This document shows positions 13,701 through 27,238 of a DNA stretch of 64,000 nt, in pieces. The translations under genes and the position numbers were made by a program. A model generated the notes under the pieces. The model saw only the letters and a list, made by a program, of their open reading frames with translations. It did no database searches and was not told the origin of the DNA. Numbering within the stretch: position 1 is the first letter of the stretch; each line of letters begins with the position of its first letter. This stretch comes from Cruorifilaria tuberocauda. Lineage: Eukaryota; Nematoda; Chromadorea; Rhabditida; Onchocercidae. The stretch covers positions 62,001-126,000 of the forward strand of contig JABVXU010000082.1 of NCBI GenBank assembly GCA_013365365.1, given 5' to 3'.

Positions 13701-14089
13701 AGGTTTTTCTCTCAATTCCTCTCCATCTTTTTCCAAACATGAAGGTTTCTAATGGTCATGCTCGAATAAATCATCTCTCTTGTGCAATTTTTTCGGCGGA
13801 ATGCTGTCAGCCCAACAGTCCTAAGAAAATCTTTATTTGCAAAACCTTTACAAATGAACCAACAATGGTTTTGAATCAGAATACCATGCAGATGAACTTT
13901 TACGAAATGTTCACCTGCATACAGCAATAAGAACTATCCTAAATCGTCGCAAACCAAAAACGGGTGAATGAGCAAATAATGATGGTACACCACTGATGAT
14001 TATCACAGAACAATCGAACGAGCGACCAACATTACCGCTGCACTGAGAATACCTGCAACTGATCATCCTAATCTTAATAAAAAAATCCT
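10742..14089. other. Intergenic region upstream of the ZIP13 gene
   Basis: No exon chain was recognised on either strand. It contains a CT-rich simple repeat near 11390-11438 and scattered short open frames without family motifs. It probably includes the ZIP13 promoter and the 3' UTR of the PiT gene. Confidence 0.55.
11390..11438. repeat. CT-rich simple repeat
   Basis: Almost pure pyrimidine run dominated by CT dinucleotides, read directly from the sequence. Confidence 0.85.
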
Positions 14090-17000
14090 TTAACATTCCT
14101 TAAAAAGGATATTAACAAGTGGCAGCATTGAAGTAAACGCTGCAATCAGGCAACTTAATAGTTGAATTTACCTGTTTCTGTATTTTATTCAAAATCATGG
14201 CTATTTTTCAAAACTTCCAAGAAGATGGAATTATTGAGAAAGAAAAGAAACATAAATATAAGAAAAGACTATTACCAGTTACAGGTAAAGTAACAAGCCA
14301 GGACAATGATATGTTCCGGAAAGTAGACCACTTTACAGAGCCACCTGCCTGCACTACACCTACTGCTACTACACTGCCAACCTGAATATCATATTACGAG
14401 AATTTAACAAAATGGTTCATGTGCTTCATATCCTACAAATTTACAAGTAAAGACTTTAAATTATATAAACAATAAATGTTTTGTCAACGATAAAAAATGG
14501 CATCATAGCGTATTGCTCTGTGCATCCGCAAAGGAATTTGAAAATTTTCGAAGGAGAATTGCAACAAAAAAAACACAATAAACGAAACCTTGCACTGTGT
14601 GGAGCTTACTGGAAGACCAAATTTGCTTGAAACTAATACTGTTACAGCAGCACCAAACTCAATTGCAAAACCACTGAAATTGAAATTTCAATTGGAACTT
14701 TTCAAAGAATGAAACAAAACAATGAAATATTTATAATTCATAAAAATTATGAAAACTGTAGCAAATTGAATGCTATGAATAAAAAAGAATTCTTTCATCC
14801 TACCTTGGTGGCGTGATTTTGGCAAGATTCTCACCAACTGTATAGATGACTCGATGTCCCAGTACCCAAAGGCCAACGCACATGCCACCGGCACCATAAA
14901 GTAGAAGCCAAACAGGTGTTGCGGATCGTTGCATCACTGAATTCTCCTTGTAAATGGCGTAGAGTGACACAAGCGGGGCGATTGCGTTGCTGAATATTAA
15001 ATATCCTGAATGAAATGTTCGAACCTCCATTTTTTAAAAGTGGAATTGCTAAATTTTCGATTTTATAACACCGAAATCAATTCTCTTAAAAATTTCACAT
15101 ATAGCAAACAATTATCGCGATTGATTTCTTTTAATTTTGGAACGTAAAAATCTTAATTGAAATGCCTATACCTTACATCGTTGCCACCATGTGCGAAGCC
15201 GCCGAAGCAAGCTGTAAGTACCTGAAGGAAACTAAACAACTGAGATGCTTGCGGATCTTCCGGTTTAGAGGAACGAAAGAAGGTTTCGATACTTCTCGTC
15301 GGTCGTACCGTATTCGTACCCAAACCATGATGTCCATCGGTGTTACTTGTTTGCTGATTGCTTTCTTCTACCATAGTCACATGAGCATTGTTCCCATTAT
15401 TATTATTGAGCAAATCAACAGATATTTCAGCTAGTTGCTGTTCCCTGCTGCTAGTCGGTCCAAGGCGTTTTCCGTCTTCATAGTGTAATAGGGAACGTGC
15501 ATCTGAAACAGTAAATGAAAATAGAATTAAAATAAAGCCTGATATAAATAAAAATTGATTTCCTCTTTTATATGACATTATCTTTATTAGTTCCTCGGCT
15601 TCACCACCTGTTCTTTTTTCGTTTGTAAACTGAATCATCCATTTATTTCCTTCTCCATTACTACTCAACGGTTTTTTGAAAAAGCATGTTCCGAGAATCG
15701 AATTAGGTAAGTGATTGATTTTCTTGGGAATCAAATGAATGCAGATTAAGTAGACTTTCATGCAACTTTCGTATACGAAATATTTCAAGTTCCAAAAAAT
15801 AAGAAAAGATTAATAAATGACAAACTCAAAAATAAAATTAATGCCTTCGCTTTACTATCAGTCACTACTTTTAAAATTCAAGACTTACTTCAAACTGTAA
15901 AAAATCTTACGTAAAATCCGTGAATTACTTAAATTTCTATATAAAATTTAAAAAATCCCGAATATGAAGTACATTTCTTAGCAATAAATTCAAACAAAAA
16001 CAGGAAAAAAAAGGGAGAATCAAAAGCTTAAATATTGTACCTGTAGAGATTTTTTTGCAAAATAAAACAAAAGTAGGATCAGATATTATTTTAAACTTTT
16101 TTCTAGCATTTAAAATTTCTACATATGAGCTAACTAACTGCGTAAAATAACAAGTACTACAACAGAGGAAAGCATTGATAAGACTGTATAACCAACATTT
16201 CCCATTAAGGTAACTCATTAGGCATTACATTATTATAAGTAATCCAATACCTACTTACTTTTCTTTATTTCAAATATGAAGAGGATCTCTTCTGTGAAAT
16301 CTGAATCTTGTTTTAAAATAGTTTATATACATTCACTCATACATAGTATACTCAAAGACTGTCAATAGGGAAAATTAACTACCACTACGGTAAATTTTTT
16401 GGAATAGGATTAGGAAAACATCTAGAAGGAAACTTTCAGATTATTTAACTCATTCATTCTGTGCTTCAGTAATATCATGTTCAAGCATCACTGTAATTAG
16501 GAAAAATCCTTCAATTTTTAAACATTTTTGTATGTATTCACCTTATCAGTTGCATAATTTAAATCTCGTCACACAATCACTATAATGTTACTAAATAATA
16601 CTTTTATTGCACTTTACAGCTTACTCCAATTCATTTTTAAAATTAAAATTCATTTCTTTGATATTGATAACTTTGAAATAATTTGTTTAGTACCCGAAAG
16701 TTTGGTTTTGTGTGTCTAAAAGTGCCTCACAGTTATCATTAGCATAAAGCCAAGAACTATGTCAAAAAAATGAAGCAGAGTACAACTGAAGAATACACAT
16801 AATGCTAATTGGTGTATCTTCAAACTATTAACAAGTATCAAGGCTAAAATAATTGGGTGAAGACTGAAGAATTCGTTGCAAAAAGCGCAAAGTTCTTACC
16901 TTTTTCTTCAAAGATCGTTTGAACATTTTCGTATGTTAAACAATGGTAGTTCAAGTTTTCAAAAGCAAAATGGTATGGACTGGTGAAATAATGAAATATG

Positions 17001-18777
17001 AAAATTCAATTTTATTAAATCAATCCATATTTGCAGGTGAAAAAAGTACCTCACCTAAAATGCGTTTCTTCAACTGCGGAGCCATAATGAAATGCACAAG
17101 TAGTGCAACAGCTGTTGCTGCACTAAATGTTATCACCAAAATAATCCACGCTGGCATCTTATCAAAGCCCAAAACTGCAAAACTCATCACTGCATCCTAA
17201 ATTTCAATCCAACATAATATCTGCAAGATGCGACACAAATAATTTATTTTTCAGAAAATATGCGGCTATGAGAGTTCTTTCGGACAAAAAAACTCCTTTT
17301 TCGATAAAACACTGTTTTCGTCAAGAACCCCATAATGTATTGAAGAAACATTTACGGATTTACAGTAAAGTTTAAAGCAGAAGTTAAGAAAAATAAATAT
17401 TTTGGAACTGCTGATAATTAGACGCTTTCTTGAAAACATACATTCGGAACCATTGTACATGACTGCAAAAACGTTGACAGCTACGCATATAAAATACAAA
17501 ACAGGCAGAAGAATTAGGCCACAGTGCAAGGGACGTCGACGTCGTAATACAGCATGGTCGATGAAAGAATAAAAAAGAATTGAAACGATACCCGAAAGCA
17601 ACGGTGACAGGAACCATGATATAACTGAAATAGACAATTCAGTAAATTATTACTCAGTTCACCAATAAACCTAAAACTAATAGACGGTTTTTAAAGATTT
17701 AACCTTTTTTAACCTAGTTATATATAGTGAAGTTATGATCGTAATTTTGTAAGCAAATGTTCGATTTATGATACTCGCTGGACAATCTTCTTGTTTTATA
17801 TTATGCGCATGCCTTTCTGGATGGATCGCAGTGCGATTTTGTTCAGCATTCACAACTTCGAAATTTGAAATTCAGTTCCTTTTCAAACTGATAACGTTAC
17901 CAAATTGCGAGTGGATAATGAAGAAAAAAACCAATGATTGGAAATTACTTTGGCACAGATGTGGCGTAACTCACATATGCGGATGACTGGCCACCAGCGT
18001 ATTCCCTGCGTACCACGAGCTAGCAAAGAATAACCGAGGGTTGCTCCAACAATACTGTGAGTTGTTGACACTGGTAACTTCAAAAATGTTGCTATAAGTA
18101 GCCATGCGCCGCATCCTGCAGACTTCCTTTAATGTCTCAATTTATAAAATTTCAATTTCCAATAATACTTGCTTGAAAGCGGTTTTGAAATACACGTCTA
18201 ACGAAGAAAAGTTTATTAAAAACTATGTATAGACTGCCTTTAAAAGGAAAAAGCTTTACGGCAAATTAGGTGAACCAGAAAATCACGACTGATAAAGTAC
18301 AAAAAACTCAAAAGATCATCTCTACCTGAAAGAACGGAAATTTGGCCAAGCATAAGCTCATTTTCGCTACCATTGTAAACAGCCAAATCGATTACGCCTT
18401 TTCGCATTGTATCCGTAACCTGGTATCCCAATAGAGTTGCTCCAAGGGTTTCAAAAATGGATGCTAGCAAATAAGCTTGCTGAAGCGTAAGCACCTGAAA
18501 CCAAACTGATTGCCACCAATATTTCAAGAATGTCGATGATTATTACCTATTTTACCCTTCGTATACAAATTATCAATCTTATTATTTTCTGAAATTCAAC
18601 TAACCAAACTACTCAATCCTTCTGAAATGCCAAACAAACCTTGCTCCCAACACTCGTCCCGAAAGAATTTGCTGTATCATTAGCACCAATCGCAAATGCA
18701 AGAATTGAAGCAATGAAGAATCCAACGATGATCGCCCAGAACATCTCATCTTGGAATGCTTCTAACGTTCCTCGCAT
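14090..18777 (-). CDS. PiT-family sodium-phosphate symporter (SLC20 type)
   Basis: Ten exons (18640-18777, 18326-18494, 17975-18115, 17442-17624, 17055-17189, 15172-15502, 14804-14989, 14589-14673, 14276-14381, 14090-14139) join in phase to 507 aa, a normal PiT length. The two inverted PiT halves are clear. The N-half has [16 protein letters not shown] and [19 protein letters not shown]. The C-half has [54 protein letters not shown] and [20 protein letters not shown] hydrophilic loop of about 90 residues, rich in Asn, Ser and Gln, separates them. These proteins import inorganic phosphate with sodium at the plasma membrane. In the second PiT signature the usual His of STTHCKVG is Gln. The start ATG is the first in frame before [13 protein letters not shown] possible 6-base micro-exon near 16891-16896 could not be excluded. 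Confidence 0.95.
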
Positions 18778-21700
18778 TGCAGACTTTCTCAGTAAATAAA
18801 TGATGCGAATTCAGTTAATTTTTTCCCAGCGAGAATTCGATAACTGATATTAATGGAGGATTAGAGAGAACAAAAATCACAGGCGACGCGCCTAAAAGAC
18901 GCAATTTCCGCGTAACGTAGCGTACGTTCTTTATAGCCGATCTTCCTACCCCTGCAAACATAAGAATCAAACGATATTTTCCATCAATTACATTAACTAT
19001 GTACAACGACAACAAGTGCATAATATTAATAATTAACTAATTATGAAAAAAGATGAATTAAGCATCTTGAAAATGAGAAACAGTAAAAAGTCTTCGAGTT
19101 GAGAAGTAATGAATAATATAACTGGTCTTCTAGCAGAACGCATATAAATTGCAAATATTTGCAAATAAATTTCATGAAACTGGTATAAAATGTTTTAACC
19201 AGTGAAGAACCAGCAGTGAACGAAATACAATCCCGACGGATTATCCTTTATTATTCAACTCTAGAGAAGTTGTGAGACAATACGAAAATTTTTAAGTATT
19301 TTCAAGACGGATAAAACATATTATTTGTGTTGTTTTAAAATGATGTTAAGCGAGAAAGAAAGATGAACGAAGTATGTACACTGGAGAGGCAGCATGACGA
19401 AAAAATATATTGAATAAAAGGTATAAACTTCGAAATGAAAGTCTTAACAAAAATTTCGCACAGATGAAGTTCAAAGACCACGCAATCAGATGATAGAAGT
19501 GAACAGGAGAACGAGAGGAGTTAGAAACTACGATCTGAAGAGACTAGATAAGCTGTTTTAAACATTTTTCATTGACTTAGTCTATAAGTTAATCAGCCAT
19601 ATAAAATATATATAAGAGCAGTATAGCAAAGCTGCCACTACGCGTGTTATATACTCTTCAATGGACGAGTGACAACAAGATGGGGGGAGCAGACAAGGAA
19701 AAATTGGTATCCTATGATGCACTACTTGTTAAACGAAGAAATAATTACATCGACAAACTGATGATAAGTAAGCATAGTAAGGATTATAAGTGATACTGAC
19801 AATGGTAAGAGAAGAAAAACGGAATAAGAATGGTGTTATCAATAAGAGATACCGATACTGGCTCGTTTGACTTCACTTGCTTGATGAATCATCAGGCCAG
19901 TTTTCTTTTTTTTCGTTGAAGCAATTCTAACGAGAGATGATCAACTCAGAAAACTAACCTTCATTGAAATGACTAATTAATTCCCTTTGTTCCACAAGAG
20001 ATATCTTAACCATATAAGAATTTTTATTTCTTCGACAAAAAATGAGGCCTCGGCATGATGGAATGGGAAAAGAGCAAGTTTAACTGCAAAAAAGTTTTGA
20101 AAGGAATTCTACAATAACCACTAAGGTGGATCTTCCATTGCATATCGACACTTTTGTGATCGCAATCATGAGCGTCTTACGAAAAATCGTTAAAGATTTG
20201 ACAACAAATATATTTACAAAGTTTCCAAACATTTAAAGACTGTCATTAATTTGGAACGTCGTCTTCTGCTTGCATGGTAGAAACGGTGATCAAACAAGTT
20301 CGTTATCACTGACTTGTCTATTTGCTTTTCTACAAACTTGTCATTATTCTCTGTCAATCACTTCATAATTAACTTCTTATCAACAAGCCCATTTCCTACC
20401 AATCTATCAATATAGTCAACCACTTTAATGTTTTAGTGATACTCGTTACTGTCTTAGAAGTAAGCGGGGATACTTTTGAATCTTTAATTTGAAGCAAGAG
20501 AAGAAGAGAAAAAAGAACAATATTTGGAACGGAAAGGTATCTCTCAAAAACATTATTTCATCATCTGTTCCCTTCAGAAATTATGTATCAATAGGATGGT
20601 ACGCAAGTGATGATGATTTATAACGCAATTTGAAATGCTAGAAATGTTCAAGAGAAATAAAAGAGAAAGGAATGTGTTGAATCAGAGATGAACCAATCAG
20701 TCTAATTACATGAACAATTTGCCGTCATGTGATATACTATAAAGCATCACTGCTTCAAATCATAGCAATAGAGTGCATACATTATCCCACTATCACTATA
20801 ACATATGTGTGGTAAAAAGAAGTCAACCTAGTAAGGGTCGCTAATTGGAAGAACATTGGGAACTCCCTCTTTTACTCGCAAATTAGCAGCAGCGACAATA
20901 ATATAATGTTGCAAATATGTGTCATCAAATTAATTTAAATGAAGTAACACCTCATCTACTACTGTACAAAATGAACAGTTTAATTCCTGATGTCTCCATC
21001 GATGACTAATCCAAGGTCTTTTTTAAGTCAGCAGAAAATACGGAACCCAGGAGAATGCTGCTCTCTTAAACAGAAATGATTATGATACTAATTTAAGGAT
21101 TTTGCTTTTCAAATCTCGTTCCGAACCCTTCACATCCACAATTCTTGGAGAGAAGTCTAAAAAAGCCCAGCTCATCGATTAAAGCGTTTTAGTAGATGGA
21201 TAAATTCATACAACAGAGAGTTTTGTAGTTATAAATGACCTCAACTTCATGATGGAGATATAAAATTGCAGAGAACAGACAACGAAATTCCCCTCAAGCG
21301 ATTATCACATCATATCCCAACAGATGCAAGGTTATAATGTTGATAAGTTCCAACATCCATGAATAATTAAATTTTAACAAAAATTGAAGGACCTCAATTT
21401 CAGGTATAACATCTTGGACGAAATATAAATGCCTGTCATCTTGCTAGAGCAGTCTTACACCTGCCCAAAGAAAAATGGATTTTTATTCAATTGAAAAAAT
21501 CCTACGACAATTTCCATATATATGAATATGAATAATGTCCGGTCCCAACAACACCTCCCTTGTCTCCCTTTTGCTGCCTTTCAGCAGCGGTCCAAAAATT
21601 CCCAGGTAAACTGCAGGGATTGAGATCATAAAGTATGGTGTGAGACGATTGCGCACGAATGGCGGTACATGCGCGACGGCATCACACTATCACAGATACA

Positions 21701-24700
21701 GACAAAGCACACGTTGACTAGAATGGCTGAAGTGCTCACCAAACCGTCATTGTGAGCTTACATGCGCTCGTCCGCCTCACCACAAGACATCTTTAAATTT
21801 TCCCAACTTATGACATTAAGCTGTTCCTTAAAATCGACTTCGCAACAACCTCTCACGTGACAGAACGTTAAAGATAAGAGGAAACAGTATGGTAAATCGG
21901 GATATGCAGGTTGACTGATAAAATCCTGTACTTCTGTCTTTTCCAAGTGAATTAGATACGTATGTCCGCAGTAAGCTGGAACTATAGGAGAGTGGAAGTT
22001 GCAGGAAAAGCTGAAATTGCAAGGAAAGTTGTCGGAAAGTGAAACTCGCGATCCGTTGCGTAAGTAACTGGAATTTACGATTGTTTGACAATCGCCGGTA
22101 ATGGCAGATTGAAGTAGTGCAGTTATTTGGTAACTTGATGGAAACCTGCTCCTAACATCAAGTATCCCAAGGAACTACAATTTTTCGATTCAGTAACGAA
22201 GAAGAGTTAAAGTGCAGGAGGTATTTCCGTTAGTAAAGCAAATTTGAAATATTCATACATTCGATTAGATGGTTCGACAAAGGGATGGAATAGCTGATAA
22301 CTGATTTCTTCACAACGAGTCCCTACAAGTGTACAGGTGTACTCTTAGCAATAATTCAGGGACTGCAATAACTTCCATTTATCTAAAAAGCCAAGTAAAC
22401 ATTCCAGATTGTCGCTGTAGCCAAAAACTCCAATAACTTGGGTAATTTTTGCGACCACCCATTGCTCAGTTATAACAATCTGTCTGTGAAACACAAGTTT
22501 GCTAGCCCCAGTAATTAGACTAAATGATGAAGTGGGAATTATCTGTGATGAGAATTCTCGAATATTAAGATTTAGCCATATCCCAAATGGAAATGAAAAA
22601 GAGAAAGATTACCTTACAGCAGTTAGCACCAGCTCCAGCTATGCTCAGATAAGAAATGAAACAGACGACCGGAAGCGTACCGAAAATACTTTTCAATTCG
22701 ACAGATTGAAAAACGGAAGAGAGAAGAAGCAGAAGAGGGAGATGGCGAACAGAGACAGACTGACAAATGGTGGTAACAGAGGAAGGCGGTAGTTGACAGA
22801 GAGGAAGTGACGTGTAGATCGATCGGCGTTGAATAGGAATAGGCAAGATTCGGCTAGAATTCGGCAGCTGTGGTCGATCTCGACATGCATCTCAGAGGTG
22901 AGTGAGGGGAGGATCTCGACTGAACACCTTCAACGGACTTTCCTCTGGTGCGGGAAGAGCTTTCTTGACCACAACTTTGCTTCTCCTCGCCCGAGCCTGC
23001 TCCTTTGTTCCTTAAAACAGTGAAAAGGTCATCTAATTGTGTAATGCTGCGTGACTTGCATTCGCATTTTCAAACATTAGCATAAGTTCGAATTCCTTCA
23101 TCGCTCACACCTTACTCATTTTCATCATTTATTGCTTCTTTACTCTTCCTCCCCTTCACGTGCACACCTGTACACAATTCACTTACGGAGACATCAGGGA
23201 CGAGAAAATTAATTCGCTTAGTCGCTCGTTACTCCTCGCTCGCTTAATCTCGAATTATGAAGAAACTCTGCGATCAAATTAGAGTAATCTGTAGCACGAA
23301 ATTCAAGGAAGTAAATGTAGTTGACGTCTAGAATGGAGGAATTTAAAAATTCAATTCAAGGAGCAACGGTAAGTGGCACCACAGCAATGACGAGAAGCAT
23401 TCATTGGTATCAGTGACCGACGATCGTCATAACTTCGCTCATTGTATCATAGTCTTCATCAAACAAGACCTCACTACATATCGAGTGTGTCAAACGTATC
23501 GGCGGCAAAAGTGTGCAAACACTATGATCGCGACAACATTTAGGTGTTCCTTTCTAGACTGAGTTTCTCTTTCATTTGCGGGTAATCAAAACTGTTCTCT
23601 CCTGTGTCAGGCAGATTTGATAACCGATACGCTTGGGTGTACTCCAAACTTGGGTAATTAAATCTTTATTGCTTCAGATTTGATAGCATACAATAAAAGA
23701 ATGCAAACATTAACATTTCAACAATATCCAGGCGAGTATTAAAGACGATACCAATCAGACAAGGAGAAGAGAAATCGTTTTACCCTCTCGTTAAGCAACC
23801 ACCTCCTTGAAGTAAATCCTTAGCAATGCTTCTGGAGCTTGGGACTTTCTTTATCCTGGTGAAGGGATGATCATGATAGTTTAAAGATTCCAACTAAAGG
23901 CGTAAAATTTTAACTTACAGCGTCGATTTAAGAATAAAATATTTCATTATTCTTCGTAATCTTAATTTCAGCGACAAAGCCTGTAGACAAGGAGCATACA
24001 TTTAACTTATAATGTTAAATCCAGAACGAAAGATTTCAGCATTTTTCCTTTCCTCGCGTTTTCAGCGACAAAACCAAAAATTCTTCCAAACTGAGAAAAT
24101 TCACGGAAAGTGACTTCAAATTCAAATCTTCGAAGAGTGAAAATGGAATGTAAGAAAGAATAGCGATCAAAATACCAACCACCACCTTTCTTTGCACACA
24201 TACAAGCAATCTTATTGCAATTTTCGTTAAAGGAAGACTTTCTGAAGAAATTTTCGACGACCGAATAAAATACGTATTTATCTGGTATATCAAAAAGAAC
24301 AAAACTGGATGTGTGAGACTGATCAATGATTCCACCAGTTTCGGGAGTAATTTTTTGTAAAATAGAAAGTTGTTCATTTTATAGACAGTACTTATGGTAC
24401 AAAAAGATCACCAACCATTTGATAACAATTATCGGCGTATTCTTTAGTATAGTACATTAAGAGAGTAAGCAAGCACATATCTCAGAGTTTGATTAACAAT
24501 ATACAGCAAGTGATTTCTGTTGCATAATTTTCGAAAATTCGTATTTTCACAATTGAATGTATGATTTATCAGACCGAATCAATTTGTACAAATTTCGTTC
24601 CTTCTGATCAGTAGCAGATTATTTATTTCCTTTAAATGAACTATGTGGTCCGCATTTTTTGCAGTATCATGTAAATCAAGCATATTCATCATCTGTTACA

Positions 24701-25902
24701 TAACACAGCTATCCGGAGTAAGGATAAATACTGTGATTATTGGAAAGTTTGAAAATTGACTTTAAGAAAGCTTGGAGTCTGAAATATGGAAAGTGGGAAA
24801 ATTTTCCACATAGTTACTGTTAAATCATGTGAAAAAGAATTCCGTATCCTCTCTTCACATTATTGTACACTGGAATCAATTCAATTCACTCGCCACATAT
24901 TTTCAAGACAACTTTGTAATCAAAAGAATGTATGAGGAAGAAAATAAAACGATGATGATAATTAGGAAAAATAAAATCTTCGTCAGTAAACTTGGCGTTT
25001 ACTGAAGAACAGTAAACATAGTTCAAAATATTGAAAGATGCGAAATTAACTGTAAACTTATTGAGTGATTTGTCCTTATTTTAATTCTATACAATTTCAA
25101 TAGAACCAACTAGCTGATGGTTCCGCAATGAGTAGCTAGAACGATCAGCACTCGTTCCAAACAGCATTGGAAGTATTTATATATGTGTTTTACTAATGCA
25201 TACATCCAAGCCTGATGATAACCTGTCCTCTTTATGATGCGTATGCATTTGTATTTTTTCACAGTATATTGCGAGGATTGCGATAAACATAAAGGGATAA
25301 AACAGGGCGAGAAAAATAGATTATATTCAGGAACTGATGTGGTGTTATTTGGATATATCTGCGTTTGGTGCAAAGTTCCGGTTGGATCTGATCAAAGTTC
25401 CATGCGGTACAATATTCGAATCCACCTCATGTCACCATGTCAACAAAGTAACCAATGCGTGAAGTTAATTTACTCTGTCACGAATATGTTCCCATGACAA
25501 CCGCCCTTAGATCTAACTGCATCTGATTCTTGTCTTCTTCCTGTCAGCTTTTCCTCATACTTTAAGCTACTTCAAATTGTTCATTCTGTATGAAAACACC
25601 AACTGCTATGCGTTCGTCTCTGTAAATGTTGTTCCACGGTTTATGAGTTTGAGTGTTACCGGAAGCAATATTTCGATTCTTCCGATAACCGAAGAACAAT
25701 TTTCTGTTTCAGCTGATTTCATCAAATTAGTTTTATACTTAGAAAATTTGCATCCAATGAAAGGACGGAAAGAGACGAGAAACGTGGCAACTTCTTATGG
25801 ACGCGGTATCTTTTATTATATTATGTGTATTTATTGATGATAAACTGAAAGTGGTTAGGAATTCCCAAAATGTAGTTCTTTTTGAGTGTTACCTCCTCAA
25901 GT
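18778..25902. other. Gene-poor region, about 7.1 kb
   Basis: I found no exon series with recognisable protein motifs. It lies between two divergently transcribed genes (PiT minus, phosphatase plus) and should contain both promoters. A comparatively GC-richer stretch near 22.6-23.0 kb ends in a good donor-like site (AGAG/gtgagt at about 22896) that could be an untranslated first exon of the downstream phosphatase gene, but no proof is available. Small open frames here (for example 22499-22792 plus and 24036-24377 minus) look random. Confidence 0.5.
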
Positions 25903-27198
25903 ATGAATTTTGTAGCATCGCCGACATATCTATCGATCAGTGATGGAATACTACGTGCAACACCTTGGTCGTGGCGTTGTAAATTATATTGCAATGGTGC
26001 AAACTGCAAATACTGCTCATGGAAATCATGGTCCCTAAAAGAGCAGGCCATACGAGGATTATATTCCTCATGGTAAAAAACCTTTATCCTTCTATTGATT
26101 GGAAATGATATTTGCATTTATCAATAATAAATGCTACTGGAAGTATTGCAGGATAACTGAAAACATTGTGGCAATGTCTCGACCAACTGCTAAAACATTT
26201 ACTGATGATAACCTCATTGCGCAGTTCTACAAGTTCGTTTTCCGACCATGAAAATTTAATTTTTTGAAGAACTGGAATTCACTCATTTCATTTTATTTGT
26301 AACGACTTCATTCCTTATTCTGCTTATTTCTCAAGATATTATATTGCAGAGCAAACATATGTGCAGTCATCAATCTTCAAATGCTTGGTGAACATGATTG
26401 TTGTGGACCAGAGCTACTCCCTTCCGGTTTCACATATAATCCGGAAATACTAATGCAGAACGGAAGTAAGAAATAATATATTAAAGAAATTTTGCAACAT
26501 TTATTTATGAAATAAAAAATATTCCCTAACGTTTCAGTACAGTTTTACAATTTCGTTTGGCCTGACTTTGGAACTCTTGGAATTGACGTTCTCTTGGATA
26601 TTGTGAAAGTTGTTCACTGTTCTCTCAGACAAGGTATTCATATAATATTTAGAAAGAGTTGAACTAATTGAAGCTATTAATATTCGAAGTTTTGTACCTT
26701 TAAACTTTTTGAAGTGTTTAGGAAAAGTGGCAATACATTGTCACGCAGGGCTTGGTCGTACCGGTGTTGTCATTGCCGCTTATATGATATGGGCAGAACA
26801 TTTCACATATGCAGAAGCCATAGATCGTGTTAGGACTGCAAGGTAGTACTTCCCTCCGATCAGAATTGATATTGAATGAGCAAAATGTAAATGATCAAAT
26901 GAAATTAACAATGAAAGAATCTTCGAACTTGGAACAATATATCCAAAGCGAAATATTTGCATTCGATTAGCCCTACAGGCCAAATTCGGTGCAGAGCAAA
27001 AAACAGATAAGACTGGTAAAGGAGTTCTGGATGTTTTTGGAGAAATATGCTGCAGCTTTACCGCAAACGGGAATGGTACACTTAAGTGATTACATACACA
27101 TGCAAATGAAAATTCTCTCCAGCAGTCAAGCCCGGAAGTATCACCATATCCCTAAGGTATACATTATTAATCTTCCAATTGCTAACTAAAAACTTTAA

Positions 27199-27238
<40 letters not shown>

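Noticed and set aside
16885..16925. Possible micro-exon AAAAAG in the PiT gene
   Set aside because: It would keep frame, but exons 17055-17189 and 15172-15502 already join in phase and no evidence favours it.
7826..18777. Operon of the minus-strand MOB3, ZIP13 and PiT genes
   Set aside because: Gaps of 1.6 and 3.3 kb are larger than usual operon spacing in nematodes, and no shared function is seen.
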